From Pseudobdellovibrionaceae bacterium (GTDB lineage Bacteria; Bdellovibrionota; Bdellovibrionia; Bdellovibrionales; UBA1609), in contig CANEZP010000007.1 of NCBI GenBank assembly GCA_947444305.1, forward strand, positions 124,001 to 188,000: a stretch of DNA of 64,000 bases. The letters run 5' to 3'. Position 1 is the first letter of the stretch. Each line of letters starts with the position of its first letter. The translations under genes were made by a program, and so were the position numbers. Below, piece after piece: positions 25,629-33,363 of this stretch. The notes below the pieces were generated by a model that saw only the letters and a list, made by a program, of their open reading frames with translations, did not search any database and was not told the origin of the DNA.

Positions 25629-25943
25629 TTAAATGCGAGCGGGAGGAAGAGGCGGGCTTAATCCTGAGGGAAAAAAGATTTTTTCCTGACCGGCGGGTAG
25701 TCGCGTTCTGTGGGCGGTAACGGAAAAGCGAGGCGGAGGATTAAAATCGAACAATGTCTCCGCTAAAACGGAGAGTTCCGCCTGCGGAAAACCCCAATTG
25801 GAAAAGTATGAATCTTCGGAAATTTGTGTGCGGTCTGGGTGCGTGGCGAACTGAGACCGTAAGGCGATAGACGTAGACGCGCTTGAGCACGGCCCACTCA
25901 AATAAAAACAAAAAATAGTGGCGAAAGCGCTTACGTAAATCAG
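25629..25943 (-). CDS. possible small exported protein with CTG start
   Basis: The gap 25605-26112 holds one frame that looks coding. From a CTG at 25943, preceded by an AGGGGAT box about 9 bases upstream, it reads a hydrophobic signal-like segment (YVSAFATIFCFYLSG, then PCSSAS). A balanced mature part of about 85 residues (SEDSYFSNWGFPQAEL and a Pro-rich tail) follows, to a stop 36 bases before the 25592 start. No ATG, GTG or TTG precedes the hydrophobic stretch. A CTG start is rare, so this is tentative; the frame overlapping it from 26010 reads as basic, improbable protein. Confidence 0.35.
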   Translation of the reverse strand: MIYVSAFATIFCFYLSGPCSSASTSIALRSQFATHPDRTQISEDSYFSNWGFPQAELSVLAETLFDFNPPPRFSVTAHRTRLPAGQEKIFFPSGLSPPLPPARI

Positions 25944-26112
25944 TTGTGAATATCCCCTGAAACAAATTGGGCGCGAAATTTACCTTGTCAAGTAGCGACG
26001 ACGCTTTCAAGAAGCTGGTCCGGATGATTCGTTTTCACGCAAAAAATTATTGCGACCGGGTTTTTTCAAGGATTAGAATTTTGTGTCGCCGTAATTTAAA
26101 GAGGAGGCGGGC

Positions 26113-26526
26113 ATGGCCCATTCACAAATCCGCATCGAGGCGCAAATCAAAGCTCCGCTCAAAAAAGTTTGGTCGCGCTGGACCGAACCTCAGCACATCA
26201 CCAAATGGAACTTCGCCGCACCCGAATGGCACTGCCCAGCGGCAACGAACGATCTCAAAGCGGGCGGTAAATATTCCGCGCGCATGGAAGCCAAAGACGG
26301 AAGTTTTGGTTTCGATTTTGAAGGAACTTACGAAGAAGTCGTCGCGCAAAAGAAGCTTGTTTACGCACTAGCCGACGGCCGTAGAGTCTCAACCACTTTT
26401 GAAGCGCAAGGCGATTCGACGAAAGTGATCACGGTCTTCGACGCCGAAAAACAGAATCCAGAAGAGATGCAGAAGGACGGCTGGCAAGCCATCTTAAATA
26501 ACTTCAAGCGCTACGCCGAAGCCTAA
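26113..26526 (+). CDS. SRPBCC/AHSA1-family protein
   Basis: A 137-residue START/Bet v1-like (SRPBCC) protein. Start at 26113 with GAGGAGG 7 bases upstream. It shows the AHSA1 signature: an N-terminal beta strand (IRIEAQIKAPLKKVWSRWTEP), HITKWNFAAPEWHC, a DLKAGGKYSARMEA hairpin and the C-terminal helix GWQAILNNFKRYAE. Many such small proteins bind hydrophobic ligands or are of unknown role; the eukaryotic relative activates Hsp90. Cytosolic, single gene. Confidence 0.88.
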   Translation: MAHSQIRIEAQIKAPLKKVWSRWTEPQHITKWNFAAPEWHCPAATNDLKAGGKYSARMEAKDGSFGFDFEGTYEEVVAQKKLVYALADGRRVSTTFEAQGDSTKVITVFDAEKQNPEEMQKDGWQAILNNFKRYAEA

Positions 26527-26552
26527 TCAATATTATCAGAAGCGGGTCCGAT

Positions 26553-26786
26553 TTAGCGCAGGGGCTCGGGTGGATGCTGCGTTTTACCGATTGAAGCAAG
26601 ACTTCGGATTTTTCGCTCTTTGTGAAATGTCCCGGGAAAATGGGCACGCAGGATCGCGGGAGCTTCGAGAACCAAGACCGCGCACCTAACGGCCATCAAA
26701 ACTTCAACAAAGGTCAAAGCCGGAGTCGCGAGCAGGGAGAGGCAGAGCGCGCTCATCAGAATTTTGAACTTCGACACAGTCTTCAT
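26553..26786 (-). CDS. possible small exported protein, frame uncertain
   Basis: The ATG at 26786 begins a clean signal peptide (MKTVSKFKILMSALCLSLLATPALT), after which the frame continues hydrophobic and basic to a stop at 26553. The next frame over this second part reads more like a mature protein (GARSWFSKLPRSC, PIFPGHFTKSEKSEVLL, HPSPCA), so a frameshift near 26740 is possible. A G-rich box precedes the ATG. Function unknown. Confidence 0.35.
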   Translation of the reverse strand: MKTVSKFKILMSALCLSLLATPALTFVEVLMAVRCAVLVLEAPAILRAHFPGTFHKERKIRSLASIGKTQHPPEPLR

Positions 26787-26957
26787 GCTGGCCCCATCGA
26801 CCATTTTTCCCGGTCAAAGGCAAGGCGGAAGGATGTCCATGAAACGGGGTCGGAAAAAACGAAACGACCCGGAAAAAAGTGCGAGCACTTTCGATTGCCC
26901 ACTTCGGTCTTTAGCGTCAGACTAAGTCCGCAACATTGACGCGCATCGGGGGATAAC

Positions 26958-28328
26958 ATGTCGAATATTTGGGACAACATCGCGGAGAATTTGAAAAAAG
27001 CTTTCGGTGAAGCGGAGAAGCGCCGGCAGAGTGATCTTATAAAGCTGGCGAGCTTGCCGCATCTTCTTTCCTTCATCAAAGATATGGGCACCGATGACCT
27101 CCTATTGCTGCTGGATCAGGCACGCAAGATAAAAAAGCGTAAAAATCCGAAATTTCCTCCCATCAACGGGGACATGTACGATACGAAATCCCTACTGCCG
27201 CCCGAAGAGCTCGCGATCTTGGAGCGGGTGCGCACGTTCATGCTCAACGAAGTCGAACCGATCGCGACGGAGTTTTGGCTAAAGGGTGAATTTCCTTTTC
27301 AAATTCTACCCAAATTCAAAGAGCTCGGCATCTGCGGGCTGACTTACGAAAAACAGTACGGCGGCCAGCAACGATCGAATTTGCTCGAGGGCTTGATCGG
27401 CGAAGAAATCGCGCGCGTCGACGTATCGACCTGCACGTTTTTCGGCGTGCACAGCGGACTCGCGATGAACTCAATCAACTACTGCGGCTCGGATGAACAA
27501 AAGCGCGAGTTTATTCCGAAGATGATCAAGATGGAGAAGATCGGCGCGTTCGCGCTGACTGAGCCCGACGTCGGTTCGGCGATTTCGATGGGCATGACCA
27601 CCACCTGCACCCGCGACGGGGACACGTGGACCATTAACGGACAAAAGAAGTGGATCGGCAATGCAACCTTCGCGGACTACATCATCGTCTGGGCGAAGGA
27701 TACCGATTCACATCAAGTAAAAGGTTTTATCGTAGACCGCGAGACCGCCGGCCTCACGACGGAGAAGATCGAAGACAAAATGTCTTTGCGAATTGTGCAG
27801 AACGCAATCATCACTCTCAAAGACGTGAAGGTGAAAGAAGAGCGGCGCCTCCAAAAGGCGGATACCTTCAAAGACACCGCGAGGGTTTTGAAAACCACGC
27901 GCGCGGGCGTGGCGTGGCAGGCGGTCGGTTGCGCGCGCGGCGCTTACGAACACACGCTAGACTACACGATGAAGCGGCAACAATTCGGCCGGCCGGTCGC
28001 GGGCTTTCAGATCACGCAAGATCTGCTCGCGCAGATGCTTTCGCAATTAACCGCCATGCAATGCATGGTCGCGCGCTTAAGCCAAATCGACGATCTCGGC
28101 AAAATGGTGGATGAGCAAGCGTCGCTCGCCAAGGTGTTCTGTACGGTCGGTTGTCGCGCGATCACCAGCATGTCGCGTGAACTCATGGGCGCGAACGGCA
28201 TTCTAGTCTCGAACAAAGTCGCGCGCTTCCTAGGCGACGCCGAGGCTTTGTACTCTTACGAAGGCACGAAACAGATCAACAGCCTCGTCGTCGGCCGCGC
28301 CATCACCGGGATGAGCGCGTTCACTTAA
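26958..28328 (+). CDS. acyl-CoA dehydrogenase family protein
   Basis: A 456-residue flavoenzyme. The start has GGGGGATAAC just upstream. The first 70 residues are an unusual helical, Lys-rich extension; the conserved acyl-CoA dehydrogenase begins at LPPEELAILERVRTFM. Hallmarks: FALTEPDVGSA (FAD and substrate loop, about 194-205), WTINGQKKWIGNA (about 227-240), GRPVAGFQITQ, and YEGTKQINSLVVGRAI near the C-terminus with the catalytic-base Glu at the position used by glutaryl-CoA and related dehydrogenases. It should oxidise a short or dicarboxylic acyl-CoA and pass electrons to ETF. Its stop lies 9 bases from the convergent phospholipase gene. Confidence 0.92.
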   Translation: MSNIWDNIAENLKKAFGEAEKRRQSDLIKLASLPHLLSFIKDMGTDDLLLLLDQARKIKKRKNPKFPPINGDMYDTKSLLPPEELAILERVRTFMLNEVEPIATEFWLKGEFPFQILPKFKELGICGLTYEKQYGGQQRSNLLEGLIGEEIARVDVSTCTFFGVHSGLAMNSINYCGSDEQKREFIPKMIKMEKIGAFALTEPDVGSAISMGMTTTCTRDGDTWTINGQKKWIGNATFADYIIVWAKDTDSHQVKGFIVDRETAGLTTEKIEDKMSLRIVQNAIITLKDVKVKEERRLQKADTFKDTARVLKTTRAGVAWQAVGCARGAYEHTLDYTMKRQQFGRPVAGFQITQDLLAQMLSQLTAMQCMVARLSQIDDLGKMVDEQASLAKVFCTVGCRAITSMSRELMGANGILVSNKVARFLGDAEALYSYEGTKQINSLVVGRAITGMSAFT

Positions 28329-28337
28329 CGTGATCCC

Positions 28338-29336
28338 TTAATGACCCGAGGGTGAATCGGACTCCGTGGCCGGCGATGGTTCCGCTTGTGGCTCCGGCGC
28401 GGGCGCGGGACTTGGGGTCGCCGGCAATGGTTTGATCGGCGCGGCGTCGGCTTGTGATTGCGTGAAGATCGAATCGATCGAGAGACCGAATCCGTAGCGC
28501 TCCGTCGGGCGGTTGTATTCGATCATCGAGTGACCGTAGCCGAACTGCACGCTCGCGTACCAGCGTAGGCGGTCTTTCCAAGGAAACGAATATTTAATCT
28601 CGGGGCTGAAGTGATGCGAGAACAACGGCGCGCTCACCGAGATGGCGTGACGACCGAAAGACTTTTGCACGTCGATGCTGCCGACGCCCATGTAGTTCGT
28701 GATTGCGGGGTTATCGTCATCTTTCTTGGGTTCGGGCAAACGGTACCAGGCCGACAAGAAAACAAGGTAGCCGTTGTTTTGCAAATACGTTCTGCCGAAG
28801 GCGCGGTTCCAGCTTCTTGAAAGCAATTGGTTTTGTCCGTTGGATTGGTGCGAGATGCCTACGTCGAAGCCCATAAAATCAAAGCCGGCAAACGAACCGA
28901 TTTTCGGTAAAATTTGGCGCGCGAAGATCTCCGGCATGTAGTTGGCCTCACGAAAGGGTCTCGACCAATCCTTATTGTAAAGCTGCCACCACGCGTGGTG
29001 CGTATAGGCCAGGTTAAGATCAAGCTTCGAGCCTAAGATTTCTTTTTCGATCGGGATAAGGAAGCTGACCTGAAGCTCGGCTTCGTTGTTCTTGTAGTAG
29101 TTGTCTTTGACGTCGGGATTCGTGCCCTTTACCCCGCCGTATATGTCTTCATGGGTGAGGCTATTGTGCACGTAGGGTAAAAAGAACGTACCCATGTGCG
29201 GTAGCAAAACGTACTTAGTGTTCACCATCTTACGGTAATTTTCGCGTTGTTTTTCGTAGCGGCTAAGTCCGTCTTGCGCATGGGCGGAAAGACCTAACTG
29301 GAGGAACAGGCAACAACATAGCATCGTGAATTTCAT
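28338..29336 (-). CDS. pldA: outer-membrane phospholipase A
   Basis: A 332-residue outer-membrane beta-barrel lipase. Signal peptide about 20 residues (ending SAHA). The active-site motif HQSNGQ gives His163, Ser165 and Asn166, equivalent to the HxSNG of OMPLA; the upstream LAYTHHAWWQLYNK and FREANYMPEIF blocks are also family signatures. OMPLA hydrolyses phospholipids in the outer leaflet upon dimerisation with calcium and is used in envelope stress and toxin release. The odd feature is a Pro/Ala/Glu-rich C-terminal tail of about 35 residues beyond the barrel, which would sit in the periplasm. Possible prey-membrane damage is inference. Confidence 0.92.
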   Translation of the reverse strand: MKFTMLCCCLFLQLGLSAHAQDGLSRYEKQRENYRKMVNTKYVLLPHMGTFFLPYVHNSLTHEDIYGGVKGTNPDVKDNYYKNNEAELQVSFLIPIEKEILGSKLDLNLAYTHHAWWQLYNKDWSRPFREANYMPEIFARQILPKIGSFAGFDFMGFDVGISHQSNGQNQLLSRSWNRAFGRTYLQNNGYLVFLSAWYRLPEPKKDDDNPAITNYMGVGSIDVQKSFGRHAISVSAPLFSHHFSPEIKYSFPWKDRLRWYASVQFGYGHSMIEYNRPTERYGFGLSIDSIFTQSQADAAPIKPLPATPSPAPAPEPQAEPSPATESDSPSGH

Positions 29337-29435
29337 GAACTACAAGTCTGCCGACCAAGTCTTGAACCGGCACGTCGCTTTGCACAAAGTAAGGCGCTTG
29401 GCCGGTGAGCGAATCTATTGCTAGAATCCGGCTAA

Positions 29436-29900
29436 ATGAATTTTGATTCCGCTTTAAACATATGGATTTTAGCCGGTGTGATCCTCGTTTTCTCCGAACT
29501 CTTGGTCCCGGGATTGGTGACCGTGTTCTTGGGGCTCGGCGCACTGACCGTTGCGGCCTTATTGCACTTCGCGGTGATTGAATCGCTCGCGGCGCAGTTG
29601 TCGGCCTGGTTCATCATCTCGACGATCTATATTTTTACCTTACGAATTTTGGTGATGCGCTACTATCCGATGGATACCGAAAAGCGTAACATCGACGAAG
29701 ACAAAATGATGATCGGTAAAATCGTTGAAGTGATCGAAACGATTCCCGCGGCGGGTTCGGGGCGCGTGCAGTTCGGTGAATCAACGTGGACGGCCGTGGA
29801 CATCGACGGTGAACAGGTCTTCGCCGGCGAAAAGGTTCGCATCGTCGCGCGCGACAATATCTCATGGATCGTTGAAAAGCCTAACGGCGAGGAGTTCTAA
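29436..29900 (+). CDS. NfeD-like membrane protein
   Basis: A 154-residue protein with transmembrane segments at about 9-45 and 55-72, then a soluble OB-fold-like domain (KMMIGKIVEVIETIPAAGSGRVQFGESTW to WIVEKPNG). This is the short NfeD form that pairs with SPFH proteins. Its stop is separated by a single base from the start of the first SPFH gene, and a second SPFH gene follows, so the three form one operon. The partnership NfeD plus stomatin-like protein is well established; it is thought to organise membrane microdomains or membrane-protein quality control. Confidence 0.88.
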   Translation: MNFDSALNIWILAGVILVFSELLVPGLVTVFLGLGALTVAALLHFAVIESLAAQLSAWFIISTIYIFTLRILVMRYYPMDTEKRNIDEDKMMIGKIVEVIETIPAAGSGRVQFGESTWTAVDIDGEQVFAGEKVRIVARDNISWIVEKPNGEEF

Positions 29901-29901
29901 A

Positions 29902-30882
29902 ATGCTGAGTTTCATCTCCGTTTTGATTATTATCATCGGGATCATCGTGTACAACGCGATCCTCATCGTGCCCGAGCGCGAGAACGTGATCGTCGAACGC
30001 TTGGGAAAATTCAAAGATGTGCTCAAGCCTGGTCTGCACTTCTTGATCCCGTTCTTCGATAAGGCGGCCTACTACCAAGAGGTGCGCGAGCAGGTGATCG
30101 ACATTCCTTCGCAAAGCGTGATCACCAGCGACAATATCCAGGTCGAAGTCGATGGTTTGCTTTACTTGCAGGTGATGGACGCGAAGAAAGCCAGCTACGG
30201 CGTCGGTAACTACCTCGCGGCCAGCATCAACCTCGCGCAAACGACGATGCGTTCGGAAGTAGGTAAAATCACCCTCGGCGGAATTTTTGCCGAGCGCGAA
30301 GCCGTTAACCACAAGATCATCGCCGAAGTCGACAAAGCCTCCGATCCGTGGGGCGTAAAAGTTTTGCGCTACGAAGTGCGCGACATTTCACCCACGCGCC
30401 ACGTGATCGAGACGCTCGAAAAACAAATGGAAGCCGAGCGCGAAAAGCGCGCCGAGATCACCCGCGCCACCGCCGAGAAAGAAAAGTTAATCAATGTCTC
30501 CATGGGCGAGCGGCAAATGGCGATCAATCTTTCGACCGGCGCCCGGCAAAAGCGTATTAACGAAGCCACCGGTTTGGCCGAATCCATCCGCTTGATCGCC
30601 GACGCGACTTCAAAGAGCCTGCAAATGGTCGGCGAGGCGATTGAGCGCCCCGGCGGCCAAGATGCCTTGAAGATGAAGTTGGTCGATCAATACATTAAGC
30701 AACTGAGCGAAGTGATCGAAGAGGGCGACGTCTCGATTTACCCGGCCGAGCTTGCGACACTCAAAGGCGTGTTCGACGAGCTTCGAAGCTCAGGTAATTC
30801 ACGTAATCCCACCGGCTCGCAAAATACGGTTTCGCAAAATACGGCCACGCAAAGAAGCGTCTCGCAAAGAATGGAGAGATAA
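29902..30882 (+). CDS. SPFH/stomatin-like protein (first of tandem pair)
   Basis: A 326-residue QmcA/stomatin-type protein. Start at the ATG at 29902, with AGGAG in the end of nfeD. One N-terminal membrane segment (about 1-20), then the SPFH domain (RENVIVERLGKFKDVLKPGLHFLIPF to about residue 175), then a Glu/Lys/Arg-rich coiled coil (about 170-240) and a C-terminal oligomerisation region. The tail (about 300-326) is a short Gln/Ser/Asn repeat encoded by imperfect TCGCAAAATACGG DNA repeats. Forms membrane-attached oligomers with NfeD. Neighbour of a related but clearly divergent paralogue. Confidence 0.9.
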   Translation: MLSFISVLIIIIGIIVYNAILIVPERENVIVERLGKFKDVLKPGLHFLIPFFDKAAYYQEVREQVIDIPSQSVITSDNIQVEVDGLLYLQVMDAKKASYGVGNYLAASINLAQTTMRSEVGKITLGGIFAEREAVNHKIIAEVDKASDPWGVKVLRYEVRDISPTRHVIETLEKQMEAEREKRAEITRATAEKEKLINVSMGERQMAINLSTGARQKRINEATGLAESIRLIADATSKSLQMVGEAIERPGGQDALKMKLVDQYIKQLSEVIEEGDVSIYPAELATLKGVFDELRSSGNSRNPTGSQNTVSQNTATQRSVSQRMER

Positions 30883-30883
30883 G

Positions 30884-31798
30884 ATGTCGAACGATCTACT
30901 GTTCTTTACCTTCGTCATGGGCGCGTTGTTTGTTTTCGTGATGGTCGCGCTTTTTCGCTCCATCCGCTTGGTGCCGGCGCAAAGTGAGTACATCGTCGAA
31001 CGCTTCGGCAAGTACCACACGACGCTTAAAGCCGGTTTCCACGTCCTGCTGCCGTTCGCGGATCAAGTGGCCTATTCACAAGACATGAAGGAAAACACCA
31101 TCGAGGTGCCGCCGCAATTTTGTTTTACCAAAGACGAAATTCAAGTCGAAGTCGACGGCGTGATCTACTTGCAAGTTTTTGATTCGGCCAAAGCCAGCTA
31201 CGGCATCACCGACTTCCGCTTCGCCGCGGTTCAATTGGCGCAAACGACCACGCGCGCGGTGGTCGGAACTTTAGATCTTGATCGCACCTTCGAAGAGCGC
31301 GAAGCGATCAGCCACAAGGTCGTGACCGTGCTTGATCAAGCCGCCGCCAAGTGGGGCATTCACATTCTGCGATTCGAAATCAAAAATTTGATCCCGCCCG
31401 AAAGCGTCCGTCAGTCGATGGAAAAACAAGTGACCGCCGAACGTAACCGCCGCGCCATCGTCGAGAAGAGCGTCGGCGCCAAGCAGTCGTTGATCAATAC
31501 CTCCGAAGGTCAAATGACCGAGATGATCAACCGTTCGGAAGGTGAGATGCAAAAGCGCATCAACGAAGCGCAAGGTATGGCGCAAGAGATCCTGTCGATC
31601 GGTGTCGCCACCGCCGAATCCATTTCGAAGGTTGCGCAATCGTTGACCACGGTCGGCGGCAAACAGGCGATGAAACTCGAGCTCGGCCAAAAGTACGTTT
31701 CAACGCTAGGCCAACTCAAAGAAGGCAACCGGGTGATCCTCTCCGGTAACCTCATGAACATGCAAGAGATGCTAAAGGCGATGGAGCTTGATCTTTAG
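30884..31798 (+). CDS. SPFH/stomatin-like protein (second of tandem pair)
   Basis: A 304-residue paralogue of the preceding gene, starting one base after its stop with GGAGAG as ribosome-binding site. One N-terminal transmembrane segment (about 5-24), SPFH domain (SEYIVERFGKYHTTLKAGFHVLLPF), then a helical region with repeated SEGQMTEMINRSEGEMQKRINEAQG, and a hydrophobic C-terminal helix. The two proteins probably form hetero-oligomers, as do HflK/HflC, although this pair is closer to QmcA. Its 3' end overlaps the opposite-strand stub of a peptide-binding protein gene. Confidence 0.9.
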   Translation: MSNDLLFFTFVMGALFVFVMVALFRSIRLVPAQSEYIVERFGKYHTTLKAGFHVLLPFADQVAYSQDMKENTIEVPPQFCFTKDEIQVEVDGVIYLQVFDSAKASYGITDFRFAAVQLAQTTTRAVVGTLDLDRTFEEREAISHKVVTVLDQAAAKWGIHILRFEIKNLIPPESVRQSMEKQVTAERNRRAIVEKSVGAKQSLINTSEGQMTEMINRSEGEMQKRINEAQGMAQEILSIGVATAESISKVAQSLTTVGGKQAMKLELGQKYVSTLGQLKEGNRVILSGNLMNMQEMLKAMELDL

Positions 31799-31979
31799 TC
31801 GCGTGCGCTACGGCTCTTCTCAAAGGCATGACGTAAATCACGTAGTTGTCGCGAGCCGTTATCGGGTTGAGCGTCTCCGGCGTGATCGGCAGGTGATATC
31901 GAAATACACCGCCCTTGACGGGTCCAGCGGCGGCGAAACTTGCGCAAACGATAGCGATAAACAACAAATATATTCTCAT
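31752..31979 (-). pseudogene. 5' stub of a peptide ABC transporter binding-protein gene
   Basis: The ATG at 31979 opens a signal peptide (MRIYLLFIAIVCASFAAA) followed by GGVFRYHLPITPETLNPI, ARDNY and VIYV, the characteristic mature N-terminus of family 5 (DppA/OppA-type) solute-binding proteins. After about residue 50 (near 31829) the similarity ends and the frame runs antisense into the SPFH gene to a stop at 31752. A normal family member has over 500 residues. The rest was probably lost by deletion that left the SPFH operon next to the stub. Confidence 0.65.
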
Positions 31980-32134
31980 GAACCTAGTATTCAAAAGGAT
32001 AGCGCGCCGGGCAAGTGCGGTGCTGAAAATGGCACCTGACCTTAGGTCTGCCTTTTGACAAATGCCTACCGGGTTAACGGGGCTTAATCCACACTGTCTT
32101 TAACTCTTAGATATCCATTCGAAAGGATTTTCCC

Positions 32135-32794
32135 GTGAACAAGAAGTTGACCGCCAGCCTCCTTATCGCCGCCCTGACCGCCATCTCAGTTCTCTCTGCT
32201 TGCGGAAAAGATTCGAGCGACGACAGCGGAAGCGTTTTGCCAACCACGCCCGTTGATACAACCCTTACCGATCTCGTTGGGAACTACTACACGCCTTGCG
32301 TATCGACCGCTAATATTAACAGTGTTGCGGCTTATAAAAAAGAATCCATTAGCATCAGCTCGGATGCGACCTACAGTTTAATCCGGTCGTATTGGTCGAC
32401 GAACACCTGCACGGGGACGGCTTTGATGTACATCCTTTCGCCCGGTACGATCGCGCTCGTAGGTGAGACATCATCACCCGCCAACGGCCACCTTCTTTCC
32501 TTCACCGTGACCAACACGAGCATCAGCACGACTTCAAGCACGGCCGGGCGGGATCACCTGAACGCGACGTGTACGGGCAACATTTGGAACCTAAACGGCG
32601 GAATTTCGACGCCCGCCGACTACTCTTGCCCGGGCGACGCCCGCTTCACGACGAAAGGCAACGGCACCGTGGGCTACGCCGCGGTCGTGAACAACACGAC
32701 TTCGATCTCTACGACGGCCATTTCTGTAAATATCCCCGGTATCCTCGTTCAAAACTCAGTCGCGACCACGACTTCGCTGGTTTGGACTAAGTAG
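32135..32794 (+). CDS. Ser/Thr-rich lipoprotein
   Basis: A 219-residue lipoprotein starting at a GTG (32135) with AAAGGA 7 bases upstream. Signal peptide and lipobox LSAC near residue 22. The mature protein is unusually rich in Ser, Thr, Asn and Gly, with five cysteines (TPCVS, NTCTG, ATCTG, YSCPG pattern) spread along beta-rich sequence. No known family; probably a surface or outer-membrane lipoprotein. A strong terminator follows at 32824. The strong ACC/ACG Ser-Thr codon bias gives the gene a slightly different texture from its neighbours. Confidence 0.7.
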   Translation: MNKKLTASLLIAALTAISVLSACGKDSSDDSGSVLPTTPVDTTLTDLVGNYYTPCVSTANINSVAAYKKESISISSDATYSLIRSYWSTNTCTGTALMYILSPGTIALVGETSSPANGHLLSFTVTNTSISTTSSTAGRDHLNATCTGNIWNLNGGISTPADYSCPGDARFTTKGNGTVGYAAVVNNTTSISTTAISVNIPGILVQNSVATTTSLVWTK

Positions 32795-32823
32795 TTAAAC
32801 GACGAACGTCTCTTTAAGGAAGA

Positions 32824-32851
32824 AAGGCTCGGTGATTACCGGGCCTTTTTT
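32824..32851 (+). terminator. intrinsic terminator after the Ser/Thr-rich lipoprotein gene
   Basis: A 10-bp stem (AAGGCTCGGT with ACCGGGCCTT, one G-T wobble), loop GATT, followed by a T run. It lies 30 bases after the stop at 32794. Confidence 0.85.
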
Positions 32852-32886
32852 ATTTGTGGTAGTAGTGCACAACGGGAGGCCATTCG

Positions 32887-33303
32887 ATGTGCCGTGCAAA
32901 TTGCTTCAACGCCGTTCAACTTTATTGGCAAGATATACGGATGGCTTCGTACCTTGGGCCGGAAGATTTCGTTCGTTATCTCGAAGAACATTTTATACAG
33001 CTGCAATCCACACGGGAAGTTTTCGCCGGAGACGTCACCGTCGTATGGAGCCGCACGAGCGACGCTTTGGAGAATCGACAGATTAAGACAGATCATCTCA
33101 TTGAGAAAGCGGAGGGCTATCCGTTCGGCTTAGTTATTGAGCACGCTTACACGCACGTGAGTCCAACAACTTTCGTTTTCCAAAAGCGGGATCCTTCCGC
33201 AGACGGCCCGTACGAAGTCGTCGCCGAGCGCGAAGCGCTCGCGCCGTACCGCGGGCGCGGCGGTTTTGAGCTGACCCGGCACCGGCGCAGGTCCAAAGCG
33301 TAG
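32887..33303 (+). CDS. small protein of unknown function, NlpC-like pattern
   Basis: A 138-residue protein without signal peptide. The ATG at 32887 has GGGAGG 6 bases before it. The N-terminus has CRANCFNAVQLYW and the centre has GDVTVVWSRTS and GLVIEHAYTHVSPTTFVFQKRD. A Cys near an N-terminal helix plus a later GD-x-x-x-x and a strand with His is the general order of NlpC/P60-like cysteine peptidases, but key spacing is unclear, so this is a hint only. Single gene between a terminator and amtB. Confidence 0.5.
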   Translation: MCRANCFNAVQLYWQDIRMASYLGPEDFVRYLEEHFIQLQSTREVFAGDVTVVWSRTSDALENRQIKTDHLIEKAEGYPFGLVIEHAYTHVSPTTFVFQKRDPSADGPYEVVAEREALAPYRGRGGFELTRHRRRSKA

Positions 33304-33363
33304 ATTATTTGCTCAAACTTTCTCTCTGGCCAAGGACGCGAATTCTGATTTATAAATACGGCC

